Source of the DNA: Actinoplanes sp. TFC3
GTDB taxonomy: Bacteria > Actinomycetota > Actinomycetes > Mycobacteriales > Micromonosporaceae
Direction of reading: 5' to 3'
DNA length: 41,537 nucleotides
NCBI RefSeq assembly: GCF_001553785.1
Contig: NZ_LOJP01000001.1
Span: forward strand, 1,853,026-1,894,562
The position numbers and the translations under genes were made by a program. Shown piece after piece: positions 16,715 through 24,897 of the stretch; positions within the stretch are counted from its first letter, which is position 1, and every line of letters begins with the position of its first letter. A model generated the notes under the pieces. The model was not told the origin of the DNA, ran no database searches, and saw nothing but the letters and a program-made list of their open reading frames with translations.

Positions 16715-19560
16715 ATGTGTCGTTCGGGCATGGCATGCTCGATTCCGTGACGGCGCACGCCAGCAGTGCGGTCCTGGTGGGTCGTGAGACCGACCTGGCC
16801 GCGCTGCGGGACGCCCTCAAGCGCACCCGAGGCGGCGAATTCGCTGCCGTGCTGATCGGTGGTGAGGCCGGCGTCGGCAAGACCCGCCTCGTCGAAGACT
16901 TTTCCGGTACGGCCGGAGCGCGCGTCCTCACCGGCCCGTGTCTGGAGCTCGGTGAGGAGGGGCTGCCCTTCGCACCCTTCGCGGCGGCGGTCCGCGAGTT
17001 GATCCGTGCCAACGGCACCGAGGTGCTGGACGGCCGGGAGGAGGAGTTCGCGCACCTTCTGCCGGAACTGGGGCCGCCCGCGGAGGGCAACCTCATGAGC
17101 CGGCGCGGGCACCTGTTCGAGCTTGTCGCCCGATTGCTGATCCGGATCTCCGAGAAGGAGCCGGTGATGCTCGTCCTGGAGGACCTGCACTGGGCGGACC
17201 GTTCGACGCGGGACTTGATCGGCTTCCTTGTCCGCTCGGCCCGCGTGCCCAACGTGCTGCTGCTCGGCACCTACCGCACCGACGAGCTGCAGCGCGGTCA
17301 TCCGCTGCGGCCGTTCCTTGCCGAGCTTGACCGGGTACGCGGCGTGCAACGCATGGAGCTCGACAGGCTCGCGCGCGACGGCACGGCCGAAATGCTCACC
17401 CATCTGCTCGGGGTCGAGCCAGAGCCGTCGCTGGCCGACACGGTTCACGAGCGTGCCCAAGGCAATCCGTTCTTCATCGAGCAGTTCGCCGCCTCCGGCG
17501 ACCCGGGCTGCTACGACATCCCGCACACCCTTCGGGACCTGCTGCTCAGCCGCGTCGACCAGCTCGGTGAGCAGGCTCAGCGGGTGCTGCGCGTCGCCGC
17601 TGTCGGTGGCACTCACTTCAGTCACGAGTTGCTGGCCCAGGTCGCCGGCATGGCGGAGGCCGAGCTGGAGTCCGCGCTGCGAGCCGTCGTGGCGGTTCAG
17701 CTGATCGTCGTCGACGCCGAGGGCGGCTACGAGTTCCGGCACGCTCTGGTGCGCGAGGCAGTCCACGACGACCTGCTGCCCGGTGAGCACGCACGCCTGC
17801 ACGCGCGTTTCGCCGAGGCGATTGAGGCCGAGTCTCATCTCGTGCCAGCCGGAAGGGCGCCCGCCGAGATCGCCCACCACTGGCATGCCGCCCGCGACTA
17901 TTCGAGGGCCCTGGTGGCGGCGCGTGCGGCAGCGTGCGCGGCCCGCCGACGATATGCGTACGCGGAGCAGTCCCGCCTGCTCGAACGAGTCCTCGATCTG
18001 TGGGAGGTGGTCGACGACGCGGCCGAGCAGCTGGGCGCGACCCACCTCGACCTGTTGGAGGAGGCGGCGGTCGCTGCGCTGGACGCCGGTGATCACAAGC
18101 GTGCCTTCAAGCTCACCCGGGCAGCCCTGGCCGACCTCGACTGCGATGCCGAGCCGTTGCGGGCCGCGCACCTGCTGGTCCGCCGGGCCAAGCTGCTCTA
18201 CAACGCCGGCACCAGCAACGGAGCGGCCGAGGCGTGCGAGGCTTATCGGCTGCTGCGCGGCGCTCCTGCGGTCAGGGAACGCGTGCAGTTGCTGGCCGAG
18301 GTGGCCTACGCGCTCAGTGGGGTCGACAACGAAGAGGCCTCACGCATCGCCGAGGAGGCCATCGCCGCAGCGGCGGATCTCGACGACTCGGCTGCCGAGG
18401 CTGCCGCGACGATCGCCTACGGCAAGATCTGCGCCGGGCAGCTCACCGCCGAGGAAGCACTGCCCTCGATGAAGGTGACCGTCGAACGGGCCCGCGCTGC
18501 CGAGGACCTGCCCAACCTGGCTCGGGCGCTGTGCAACGTGTCCGACGTCCTCTTCGAGCTGGGCCGCTACGAGGAGTCAGCAGCCGCCGCAGTGGAGGGC
18601 GTCCCGTATGCGGATCGCATCGGCGTCAGCCGCACAACGGGTGTCTTCCTGCTGGCCAATCACGCCGAGGCCCTGCTGGCGCTCGGCCGTTGGGACGAGG
18701 CCGACGAACGGTACGCCGAGTCCGCCCGTCTCGACCCACCCGGCACGCTGGCGCTGCCCTGGCTACGGCACCGGGCCCGATTACGGCTTGCGCGAGGTCA
18801 CGAGGGTGCCCAGCTACTGGTGCAACGGGCGGTTGCCTTCCTGGGCAAGCCCTACCTGAACCGCGACAACCGGCTGTCACTTCTGGAGCTGCGGATCCTC
18901 GGCGCCCTGTATGCCAACGACGAGGCCGCGGCGCTCACGGCGGCCGGCGCCGCGGTTCAGGAGCCATCGGTCCTCGCCTCGCCCCGCTATGGCTGGCCCT
19001 TGCTGGCTGCCGCGGTGCAGGTGCATGACGTCAGGCCGCAGGTCGGCGAGCTGGCCGCAACACTGCCACGGCGCTACCCGGCGGAACGCGCATATGCGGC
19101 GCAGGTCGAGGCAACCCTGTCCGGCGAGGTCGCACCATGGGAGACAGCCGCGGCGGCGTGGCGCACCGACGGGCAGCCCTACCAGCTCGGCGGGACGCTG
19201 TTCCATCTCGCGAAGGCGCAAGCCGCGGCGGGCAACCGTACGGGGGCCGCCGAAGCGCTCGTCGATGCAACAGCGATAGCCCGTTCACTGGGCGCGGTAG
19301 TGCTGCAGGACGAGGTCGAGACGTTGGCCCGACGCCTGGGGTTGCGAGCCGCGCCCCTCGGCCCAGACATGCTCACCGGCCGGGAACGCGAGGTGCTGCA
19401 ACTGGTGGCCGAAGGTCGGAGCAACGTCGAGATCGCCGAGTCGCTCTACATCTCCAAGAAAACGGCAAGCGTGCACGTATCCCGCATCATCTCCAAGCTG
19501 AAGGTAAAGGGACGAGGGGAGGCGGCGGCGCTGGCCCACCGGCTCGGCCTCATCAACTGA
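16711..19560 (+). CDS. LAL-type LuxR-family transcriptional regulator (AAA ATPase, TPR-like, HTH)
   Basis: 949 aa from ATG 16711; upstream (GTG 16660, ATG 16690) and downstream (ATG 16735, GTG 16747) starts are possible, and 16711 is preferred because it overlaps the preceding stop. N-terminal ATPase: Walker A GGEAGVGKT at about residues 49-57, Walker B VMLVLEDLHWAD at about 152-163. A long helical TPR-like middle follows. The C-terminal LuxR HTH is at about 887-945 (LTGREREVLQLVAEGRSNVE, then SLYISKKTASVHVSRIISKL). Such MalT-like regulators bind ATP and a small inducer and activate nearby or distant genes. The target is not evident: the 3' neighbour is the repeat region. Confidence 0.93.
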   Translation: MNVSFGHGMLDSVTAHASSAVLVGRETDLAALRDALKRTRGGEFAAVLIGGEAGVGKTRLVEDFSGTAGARVLTGPCLELGEEGLPFAPFAAAVRELIRANGTEVLDGREEEFAHLLPELGPPAEGNLMSRRGHLFELVARLLIRISEKEPVMLVLEDLHWADRSTRDLIGFLVRSARVPNVLLLGTYRTDELQRGHPLRPFLAELDRVRGVQRMELDRLARDGTAEMLTHLLGVEPEPSLADTVHERAQGNPFFIEQFAASGDPGCYDIPHTLRDLLLSRVDQLGEQAQRVLRVAAVGGTHFSHELLAQVAGMAEAELESALRAVVAVQLIVVDAEGGYEFRHALVREAVHDDLLPGEHARLHARFAEAIEAESHLVPAGRAPAEIAHHWHAARDYSRALVAARAAACAARRRYAYAEQSRLLERVLDLWEVVDDAAEQLGATHLDLLEEAAVAALDAGDHKRAFKLTRAALADLDCDAEPLRAAHLLVRRAKLLYNAGTSNGAAEACEAYRLLRGAPAVRERVQLLAEVAYALSGVDNEEASRIAEEAIAAAADLDDSAAEAAATIAYGKICAGQLTAEEALPSMKVTVERARAAEDLPNLARALCNVSDVLFELGRYEESAAAAVEGVPYADRIGVSRTTGVFLLANHAEALLALGRWDEADERYAESARLDPPGTLALPWLRHRARLRLARGHEGAQLLVQRAVAFLGKPYLNRDNRLSLLELRILGALYANDEAAALTAAGAAVQEPSVLASPRYGWPLLAAAVQVHDVRPQVGELAATLPRRYPAERAYAAQVEATLSGEVAPWETAAAAWRTDGQPYQLGGTLFHLAKAQAAAGNRTGAAEALVDATAIARSLGAVVLQDEVETLARRLGLRAAPLGPDMLTGREREVLQLVAEGRSNVEIAESLYISKKTASVHVSRIISKLKVKGRGEAAALAHRLGLIN

Positions 19561-19607
19561 TCCACGACGCGGCGCGGGTCGCCCAACCGCGTCACCGTCT
19601 TCGCCGC

Positions 19608-19707
19608 CGCTACGCAGACGGCCTATCGGTTCCGCTACGCAGACGGCCTATCGGTTCCGCTACGCAGACGGCCTATCGGTTCCGCTACGCAGACGGCCTA
19701 TCGGTGC
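19608..19707. repeat. 25-bp tandem repeat, four copies
   Basis: Copies start at 19608, 19633, 19658 and 19683. The unit begins CGCTACGCAGACGG and ends CCTATCGGTTC. The first three copies are identical and the fourth differs by one base (T to G at unit position 24). There are no spacers, so this is not a CRISPR array; 25 is not a multiple of 3, so it is not a coding repeat. Confidence 0.97.
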
Positions 19708-19724
19708 CGGTACCTTGCGGTCGG

Positions 19725-20010
19725 CTGACGCCAGTGGCTTCGGGCCGGTTCGCGCCGGTCGTCTCAAGACGGTGGGCGCGGGTGGCCTGTGGCTTTGTGG
19801 CAGCGATCGCTTCGGGCCGGTTGCTCCGGATGAGGTGGCGCCGGGCGGTTCGGATGGGGTGGCACCGTTGGCTTGGGGCTTGGGGCTTGGCGGCGCCGAT
19901 GGCTTGCGGCTGGGTCACGCTCGGTGGCTTGCGGTTTGGTCGCGCCGATAGATTGCCGCTGGGCCGCTGCGGTGGCCTGTGGCTCGGTGGGTGCGGAACG
20001 GCTCGCTGCG
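19725..20010. repeat. Degenerate G-rich array with ~24-25-nt period
   Basis: Variants of GGCTTGCGGCTGGGTC...GCCGATG recur (for example near 19896, 19922 and 19947), spaced by about 25 bases. Related words (GGCTTCGGGCCGGTT, GGCCTGTGGCT) occur over the rest of the stretch. Read on the minus strand, part of it gives loosely repeated octapeptides such as NRPEATGV and TKPQATRA. Confidence 0.6.
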
Positions 20011-20200
20011 CGTGGACAGCTCGCCGGTCAAGGTGGTCGGCTCCGGTCGTACGGTCGGTGGCCCGCCTCAGCACGCAGGAGCGCGACAACGTCCTCGGTC
20101 AGTCGCTCGCAATACGGGTGGACGGCCTTGGAGGCCGGGTCGAAGAATACGCACCGATCCAGGTTCGGCCGGCCCACTGCGTTTTGGAACACGGAAGCGA
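19985..20200 (-). pseudogene. Fragment of an MmyB-like (XRE-family) regulator
   Basis: The minus strand encodes NLDRCVFFDPASKAVHPYCE followed by RLTEDVVALLRAEAGHRPYD. After a 1-base frame change near 20030 it continues LTGELSTRSEPFRTHRA. This matches the C-terminal ligand-binding-domain pattern of actinobacterial HTH regulators with an MmyB-like domain (LVFLDPxxRxLYPxWE..., ALRxxAGxxPxD..., LVGELSxRSxEFRxxWA), as I recall it. The N-terminal HTH, the middle of the domain and the C-terminus are missing, and the fragment is bordered on both sides by repeats. Confidence 0.65.
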
Positions 20201-20204
20201 ACAC

Positions 20205-20270
20205 CGGCCCGGCGAATGCGGGCGTCCGTCGGCCCGGCGAATGCGGGCGTCCGTCGGCTCCGGCGAATAC
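20205..20270. repeat. 25-bp direct repeat, two perfect copies plus a partial third
   Basis: Perfect copies occupy 20205-20229 and 20230-20254 (unit begins CGGCCCGGCGAATGCG). A degenerate third copy follows from 20255 (CGGCTCCGGCGAATACG). Same period as the array at 19608 but an unrelated unit sequence. Confidence 0.92.
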
Positions 20271-20272
20271 GC

Positions 20273-20640
20273 GCGCATTCAGCCGTAAGAAGGCGAGCGC
20301 CCCTCGGGCTGACGAATGCAAGCGCATTCAGCCGTAAAAGCGAGCGGCCAGTCAGCCCAATTAAAGATAAGCAGGCGCCGGCTCGAAACGAAAGGAGGAG
20401 GGCGTCAGCACGAGGACAGCAAGACGGCGCCAATCAAAGAATTCGAGCAGGCGCCAGCTCACCAGAAGCGAGTCGGAGCCAACCCAAGAAATCGAGCAGG
20501 CGCCAACCCGATAGAAGCGAGCGAACGCCAACCCATGGAAAGCGACCAGAGGTCAGCCCACCAACCAGCCGCCAGCCCAAGAAAAGCACTAAACCGTCAA
20601 CCCACCACAAGCGACCGTCAGCTAGAAGCCACCCAGCCGA
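20273..20640. repeat. Degenerate A-rich array with ~25/49-nt period
   Basis: GCGCATTCAGCCGTAA occurs at 20273 and 20322 (49 apart), and GAGCAGGCGCCA at 20445 and 20494 (49 apart). Between and after them are many variants of a ~24-25-base unit close to AGAAGCGAGC..GCGCCAACCCA, ending at about 20640. Single units differ at many positions, so the array is old or under weak constraint. Confidence 0.7.
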
Positions 20641-20658
20641 CAACCACCCAGCCTGTGA

Positions 20659-21582
20659 TCACCCCCGAGCGGCAAGCGCCTGCTGGTAAAGGCGTCCCGC
20701 CCGGTACGAAGACCGCACCAAGGGCCCCGACATGACCCCAGCGAACCCGATCTCCTCGGCCTCTTCGCGGAGTTCGACGAACTCTTCGGGCTTGACCCAG
20801 CGCTCTACCGGGTGGTGGCGGGGGGTGGGACGCAGGTACTGGGTGATGGTGATGAGTTCGCAGCCGGCGGTGTGGAGGTCCCGGAGGGCCTGGGAGACTT
20901 CGGCGCGTTCTTCGCCCATGCCGAGGATGAGGTTGCTTTTGGTTACCAGGCCGGCGGCTCGGGCTTGGGTGATGACGTCGAGGGAGCGCTCGTAGCGGAA
21001 GCCGGGGCGGATGCGCTTGAAGATGCGGGGGACCGTCTCGACGTTGTGCGCGAGGACCTCGGGGGTGGCGCCGAAGACCTCGGCGAGCTGCTCGGGGTCG
21101 GCGTTGAAGTCGGGGATGAGCAGTTCGACGCCGCAGCCGGGCTGGAGTTTGTGGATCTGGCGGACCGTTTCGGCGTAGAGCCAGGCGCCGCCGTCGGGGA
21201 GGTCGTCGCGGGCTACACCGGTCACCGTGGCGTAGCGCAGGCCCATGGTGGCTACTGATTCGCCGACGCGGCGGGGTTCGTCGGCGTCGAATTCGGCTGG
21301 CTTGCCGGTGTCGATCTGGCAGAAGTCGCAGCGGCGGGTGCACTGGTCGCCGCCGATCAGGAAGGTGGCCTCGCGGTCTTCCCAGCATTCATAGATGTTG
21401 GGACAGCCGGCCTCCTGGCAGACAGTGTGCAAGCCTTCCTTCTGGACGAGCCCGCGCATGTGCGTGTATTCAGGGCCCATCTTGGCTTTGACCTTGATCC
21501 ACGGCGGCTTCCGCTCGATGGGAGTTTCGGCGTTGCGCGCCTCGATGCGCAGCATGCGGCGGCCCTCGGGAGCAATAGTCAC
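20659..21582 (-). CDS. lipA: Lipoyl synthase
   Basis: 307 aa from GTG 21582. Radical-SAM enzyme that inserts two sulfurs into octanoyl-protein, after LipB. Auxiliary cluster cysteines are Cys55, Cys60 and Cys66 ([12 protein letters not shown]); the radical-SAM CxxxCxxC is Cys81, Cys85 and Cys88 (CTRRCDFC). The conserved RSSY motif is near the C-terminus (VRSSYRAG). The N-terminus [20 protein letters not shown] is typical for actinobacteria; an internal ATG at 21555 is less likely. A leaderless -10 (TAACCT) lies 7 bases upstream. It is separated from lipB by the T-box and aspS remnant, whereas in mycobacteria the two genes are adjacent. Confidence 0.98.
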   Translation of the reverse strand: MTIAPEGRRMLRIEARNAETPIERKPPWIKVKAKMGPEYTHMRGLVQKEGLHTVCQEAGCPNIYECWEDREATFLIGGDQCTRRCDFCQIDTGKPAEFDADEPRRVGESVATMGLRYATVTGVARDDLPDGGAWLYAETVRQIHKLQPGCGVELLIPDFNADPEQLAEVFGATPEVLAHNVETVPRIFKRIRPGFRYERSLDVITQARAAGLVTKSNLILGMGEERAEVSQALRDLHTAGCELITITQYLRPTPRHHPVERWVKPEEFVELREEAEEIGFAGVMSGPLVRSSYRAGRLYQQALAARG

Positions 21583-21589
21583 GTTGTTG

Positions 21590-21595
21590 AGGTTA
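21590..21595 (-). promoter_or_regulatory. Leaderless -10 element TAACCT for lipA
   Basis: Minus-strand TAACCT, 7-base spacer, then GTG 21582; no SD is present. Confidence 0.55.
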
Positions 21596-21720
21596 CGCCG
21601 GAAGCTTGATCAACTTGAGCAGGGGCGACGAGGCTCACGTGAAGTGAACTGTGAGGCCACTCACGTCGCGTCGGCAAATATCGCGCGAACACACCAGTCC
21701 CACTGTTAACGTCCTGGCCA

Positions 21721-21932
21721 CGGCGATGACGGAACCGAGTAACGCCCGGGCCAAGCCGGCCGAGAGAGCCACCGGTAGCTGCGAAGGTGGTCCGGCGAAC
21801 CGGGCGCGAAGACACTCCTGAGCCGAGCACGACAGGAGGCGCCCTGACAAAATGGGCGTAAAGGTGTGGTGGCACCGTGAGGATCCCCTCGCCCATACCT
21901 CCCTGGGGCCGCGTTGCAGCAACAGAGGAGGT
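21721..21932 (+). promoter_or_regulatory. T-box riboswitch, aspartate specifier, translational type
   Basis: Stem I can be paired by eye: CGGC 21721-21724 with GCCG 21822-21825; GCCCGG 21744-21749 with CCGGGC 21800-21805; then inner CCGG/CCGG and CCACC/GGTGG pairs enclosing the AG-bulge motif GAGAGAG and the apical GGTAGCTGCGAA. AGTA (21738-21741) faces GAA (21808-21810) as the S-turn, and the triplet after GAA is GAC (Asp, 21811-21813) followed by A. The antisequestrator is AGGTGTGG 21862-21869 with CCATACCT 21893-21900, a 7-base T-box bulge TGGCACC 21870-21876, and GTGAGG with CCTCGC. ACCTCC 21897-21902 can instead pair with the SD GGAGGT 21927-21932. The UGGC in the bulge fits a tRNA ending GCCA, as in tRNA-Asp. 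Confidence 0.88.
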
Positions 21933-21939
21933 CCCCGCC

Positions 21940-22305
21940 GTGCAACGCATCCTCTCGAAAGACCTGGCCGGGCACGAACACAGCACCGTGACGATCTCGG
22001 GTTGGGTTCATCGCCGCAGAATGCTCAAATCGGTAGCTTTTCTCATCGTGCGTGACGCTGCCGGGTTCGCCCAGGTCGTGATCACCGACCCGGAGGTCGA
22101 CGGCTACACCGGTACGAGGACTACCTAGCGGTCGCGCCACAGCCGGCTAAGCTGGCCGGTTACCTTGACGGCTTCCGCTACGGCATGCCCCCCGCACGGC
22201 GGCTTCGCAATCGGGCTGGAACGGTTCGTGGCCCGGCTGACCGGCGCCGCCAACGTCCGAGAAGCAACGGCCTTCCCCCGTGACCTGCACCGGGTGACGC
22301 CGTAG
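21940..22305 (+). pseudogene. Internally deleted archaeal-type aspartyl-tRNA synthetase (aspS remnant)
   Basis: GTG 21940 follows a strong SD (GGAGGT). The first about 56 codons encode the start of the OB-fold anticodon-binding domain (MQRILSKDLAGHEHSTVTIS, then GWVHRRR, SVAFLIVRDAAGFAQVVITD). At about 22110 the sequence jumps, one base out of frame, to the C-terminal end of the catalytic domain ([28 protein letters not shown]). A further +1 shift in a C6 tract restores [20 protein letters not shown] and [10 protein letters not shown] with a TAG at 22303. Roughly 300 residues of a ~430-aa AspRS/nondiscriminating AspRS are missing, including class-II motifs 1 and 2. As it stands, only a 62-aa peptide (stop at 22128) would be made. 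Confidence 0.85.
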
Positions 22306-22311
22306 CACTGG

Positions 22312-22944
22312 CTACGCCAGCAGCGTCGGCAGGTGCTTCTCGACCACCGGAAGGACGTCGGCAACCGTGACCGGGCGGCCCAGCTCCTGCGAGAGCGAGG
22401 TCACGCCCGCGTCGCGGATGCCGCACGGCACGAAGCGGTCGTAGTTCGACAGCTCGCAGTCACAGTTGATGGCGAAGCCGTGCTGGGTCACACCGCGGGC
22501 CACCCGGATGCCGATCGCGGCGACCTTGCGGTCCGGGCCCCGCTCGTCGGCGCGCACCCAGGCGCCGCTGCGGCCCTCGACTCGCTCGACGCTCACCCCG
22601 AACTCGGCGCACACGTCGATGAGCATCTGCTCGATGCGCCGCACGTACGCGACCACGTCGATCGGGTCCGTCAGCTTGACGATCGGGTAGCCGACCAGCT
22701 GACCCGGGCCGTGCCAGGTGATTTTGCCGCCGCGGTCGACGTCGACCACCGGGGTGCCGTCCATCGGGCGGTCCATCGGCTCGGTGCGTTTGCCGGCGGT
22801 GAACACGCTGGGATGCTCGAGCAGCAGGATCGTGTCGGGCTGGGTGCCCGCCACCACGGCGTCGTGCAGTCGGCGCTGCTCGTCCCAGGCCTCGCGGTAG
22901 TCGACCAGGCCCGGACGCAGCACCTGCAGCGTGGAAGTCGTCAC
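22312..22944 (-). CDS. lipB: Octanoyl-[acyl-carrier protein]-protein octanoyltransferase
   Basis: 210 aa from GTG 22944. A longer frame reaches 22995 but would overlap the upstream gene, and a -10 hexamer (TAGAAT) sits 7 bases before GTG 22944. LipB moves octanoate from ACP to lipoyl domains. Motifs: [32 protein letters not shown], catalytic Lys140 (RKVAAIGIR) and Cys174 ([12 protein letters not shown]). Residue numbers are within two of the M. tuberculosis enzyme (Lys142/Cys176). It runs head-on into the aspS remnant, ending 7 bases from it. Confidence 0.97.
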   Translation of the reverse strand: MTTSTLQVLRPGLVDYREAWDEQRRLHDAVVAGTQPDTILLLEHPSVFTAGKRTEPMDRPMDGTPVVDVDRGGKITWHGPGQLVGYPIVKLTDPIDVVAYVRRIEQMLIDVCAEFGVSVERVEGRSGAWVRADERGPDRKVAAIGIRVARGVTQHGFAINCDCELSNYDRFVPCGIRDAGVTSLSQELGRPVTVADVLPVVEKHLPTLLA

Positions 22945-22951
22945 GCGAGCG

Positions 22952-22957
22952 ATTCTA
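22952..22957 (-). promoter_or_regulatory. Leaderless -10 element TAGAAT for lipB
   Basis: Minus-strand TAGAAT, 7-base spacer, then GTG 22944. It falls just before the end of the upstream gene (stop at 22967-22969) and fixes the lipB start. Confidence 0.55.
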
Positions 22958-22966
22958 ATCCGGGTT

Positions 22967-24844
22967 CTAGGGGCCGTAGGTGTCGGCGCCGTCACCGGGA
23001 ACGGACACCGGGTCGAGGCCGGGCCGGACCCGCCAGATCAGCACGTCCTGCACACGTTCGCCGGGTCCGAACAGCGCGGTGACCGTGCTGACCAGCGAGG
23101 CGCGGAACATCAACCCGTCGCGCCCGATGATCTCGTCGGGAATGAACAGCGCGTCGACCTGCCAGTACGCCATGTCCTCGCGCACCCGGGCGCGGTCGAA
23201 GTTGTCGATGTCGTCCACATAACCGGTCAGCGCCGGGCGCAGCAGCATCCAGTCGGTGCGGCGGGGCGGGGCACCCACCCGGCCGGTGCCGTCGGGGCCG
23301 CCGGGGCCGAGGAAGTAGCCGTCCGGGATGCGGAACTGCGGGCCGCCGCGAGCCAACGTGTAGGCCTGCCAGCGTTGTGCGTCGGGAGCCGCGCTGGCTG
23401 CGTACGGCAAAGCGCTCATGACTTGCCCGTCGCGCACGTAAAGCTTCCACGTACCGTCGGCGATGAACTGGGGTTCGGTCGTGCGATCGCTGGTCAGGAC
23501 CGGTGTCGGGAAGATCGGCACCAGTGCCGCGGCGAACGCCGCACCCCACGCGATGCGCCGGGCCAGCGGTCCGCGGAAGAAACTGCGGTCGGCCAGCAGC
23601 GCCAAGGTGACGCCGATGACGCAGACCACCAGCAGCGCCAGCCGGGCCGGCAACGCCGAGTCGAAGATGGGCAGATGCGCGAGCGCCGCGTAGGGCAGCG
23701 GGACGTTGTACTCCTTGGTGAACCAGTTGAGCCGCGGCCCGAAGGACAGCACCGCGAACAGCAGGCCCACGATCGTCAGCGACCGCATCAGCACCTTGCG
23801 CGACCGATCCGCCCGCCACCACAACAGCACTGTTCCGGCAATCACGAGCAGCAGAAGGGGTACGCCGAAAAACGACGCTCCCTCGGTCTGGTTGGACGCC
23901 AGATCGCCGCGCTGGAAGCCGAACGCCCCCGCTATCGACCGGAACGGATACACCCCGTAGCCGGCCACGTCCTCGACATACCTGCGCTGGTCAAACCCCG
24001 TCCCCTGGTACGACCCCGGCCCCGCGAAATGCATGTACAGCGGATACGCAAGCAACGCCCCCGACAGCAGCACGGTGATGCCCAGCGCAGCCAACGCCCG
24101 GGGTGCCGCCGCGCGCGCCTGCGGCCACGTCGCGCGCGAACAGCACCAGGTGATGACGAACACAGTCGCCGCGATCGCAACGGAGAACAGCAGCTCCGGC
24201 GCGATCGAGAAGGCTACGGTGATCAGCAGGCCGAGCACGACACCGTTGAGCACCCAGCGCCGCGAGCTGCCCAGCCGCAGCACCCACCAGAGCAGCACCG
24301 GGATGAGCCAGCCCGCCGTCCAGTTGAGATGGCCGTTGGCGTGCGCGATCCAGCCGGGCGCGAAACCACAGAACAGCGCACCGATCGCTGCAGCGCTGCG
24401 GCGCCGGACGACGAACCGGCGCAGGAACGCGTACCAGGCGAAGGACGAACCGGCCAGATTCAAGGTCAGGATCGTCACGTACGTGACCGGCGGACCAGCC
24501 ACATAGGTCAGTGGGGCGAACACCAGGGCGTACACCGTGACGGACGTGTTAGCCGCGAGGTTGACCCCGGCCGGCGCGTTGATCAAGGTGGTCCAGAACG
24601 GATTGTCGCCGTGCGTCCAGATCTGCACGCCGTAACCGAGCACCCATTCGAAGAACGCGTGGTCGCCCTCGTTGTAGCTGACCGCGCGCCGGAACGGATC
24701 CACCCAGATCCCGGACGTGATCCAGTAAGCCATGGCCAGGCTGAGCACCGCGAACCCGGCATCCCGCAGCCACACCCACGATCGGCGGGCAGGTTCGGAT
24801 GCCGGCGCATCGGTGACATCCGGCACAGCGGGTGCTACGGCCAC
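22967..24844 (-). CDS. Polytopic GT-C-like membrane protein (tandem copy 1)
   Basis: 625 aa from GTG 24844. About a dozen TM helices. The first external loop has [14 protein letters not shown], followed by [13 protein letters not shown] and [19 protein letters not shown]; a soluble C-terminal part has [19 protein letters not shown]. These are shared with the adjacent paralogue. The acidic first loop and topology resemble GT-C glycosyltransferases, but I cannot name a family with certainty. TAACTT lies 7 bases before the start. It lies between lipB and the epimerase, which are neighbours in M. tuberculosis, so it appears inserted into a conserved block. Confidence 0.75.
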   Translation of the reverse strand: MAVAPAVPDVTDAPASEPARRSWVWLRDAGFAVLSLAMAYWITSGIWVDPFRRAVSYNEGDHAFFEWVLGYGVQIWTHGDNPFWTTLINAPAGVNLAANTSVTVYALVFAPLTYVAGPPVTYVTILTLNLAGSSFAWYAFLRRFVVRRRSAAAIGALFCGFAPGWIAHANGHLNWTAGWLIPVLLWWVLRLGSSRRWVLNGVVLGLLITVAFSIAPELLFSVAIAATVFVITWCCSRATWPQARAAAPRALAALGITVLLSGALLAYPLYMHFAGPGSYQGTGFDQRRYVEDVAGYGVYPFRSIAGAFGFQRGDLASNQTEGASFFGVPLLLLVIAGTVLLWWRADRSRKVLMRSLTIVGLLFAVLSFGPRLNWFTKEYNVPLPYAALAHLPIFDSALPARLALLVVCVIGVTLALLADRSFFRGPLARRIAWGAAFAAALVPIFPTPVLTSDRTTEPQFIADGTWKLYVRDGQVMSALPYAASAAPDAQRWQAYTLARGGPQFRIPDGYFLGPGGPDGTGRVGAPPRRTDWMLLRPALTGYVDDIDNFDRARVREDMAYWQVDALFIPDEIIGRDGLMFRASLVSTVTALFGPGERVQDVLIWRVRPGLDPVSVPGDGADTYGP

Positions 24845-24851
24845 CCAGACG

Positions 24852-24857
24852 AAGTTA
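24852..24857 (-). promoter_or_regulatory. Leaderless -10 element TAACTT
   Basis: Minus-strand TAACTT, 7-base spacer, then GTG 24844; no SD is present. Confidence 0.5.
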
Positions 24858-24897
24858 TCAGCGCGGCGTCGGAATCATCGACTTGCCCGCGGAAGTC

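Larger units (their letters stand above)
19561..20658. other. Gene-poor stretch made of ~25-nt repeats with a decayed regulator fragment
   Basis: No intact gene is supported between the LAL regulator and lipA. The stretch holds a 4-copy 25-bp tandem repeat, a degenerate G-rich ~25-nt array, a fragment of an MmyB-like regulator, a 25-bp duplication and a degenerate A-rich ~24-25-nt array, listed separately. From about 20340 to 20640 the composition is visibly richer in A than the surrounding DNA. Frames here give low-complexity peptides only. Confidence 0.75.

Noticed and set aside
19608..19707. CRISPR array
   Set aside because: Repeats abut without spacers, only four copies, no cas genes nearby.
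20434..20643. 69-codon Trp/Leu-rich minus-strand frame
   Set aside because: Product of the degenerate repeat array; no RBS or domain.
19979..20689. 236-codon plus-strand frame across the repeat patch
   Set aside because: Low-complexity Arg/Ala/Pro/Ser product crossing three repeat types and antisense to the regulator fragment.
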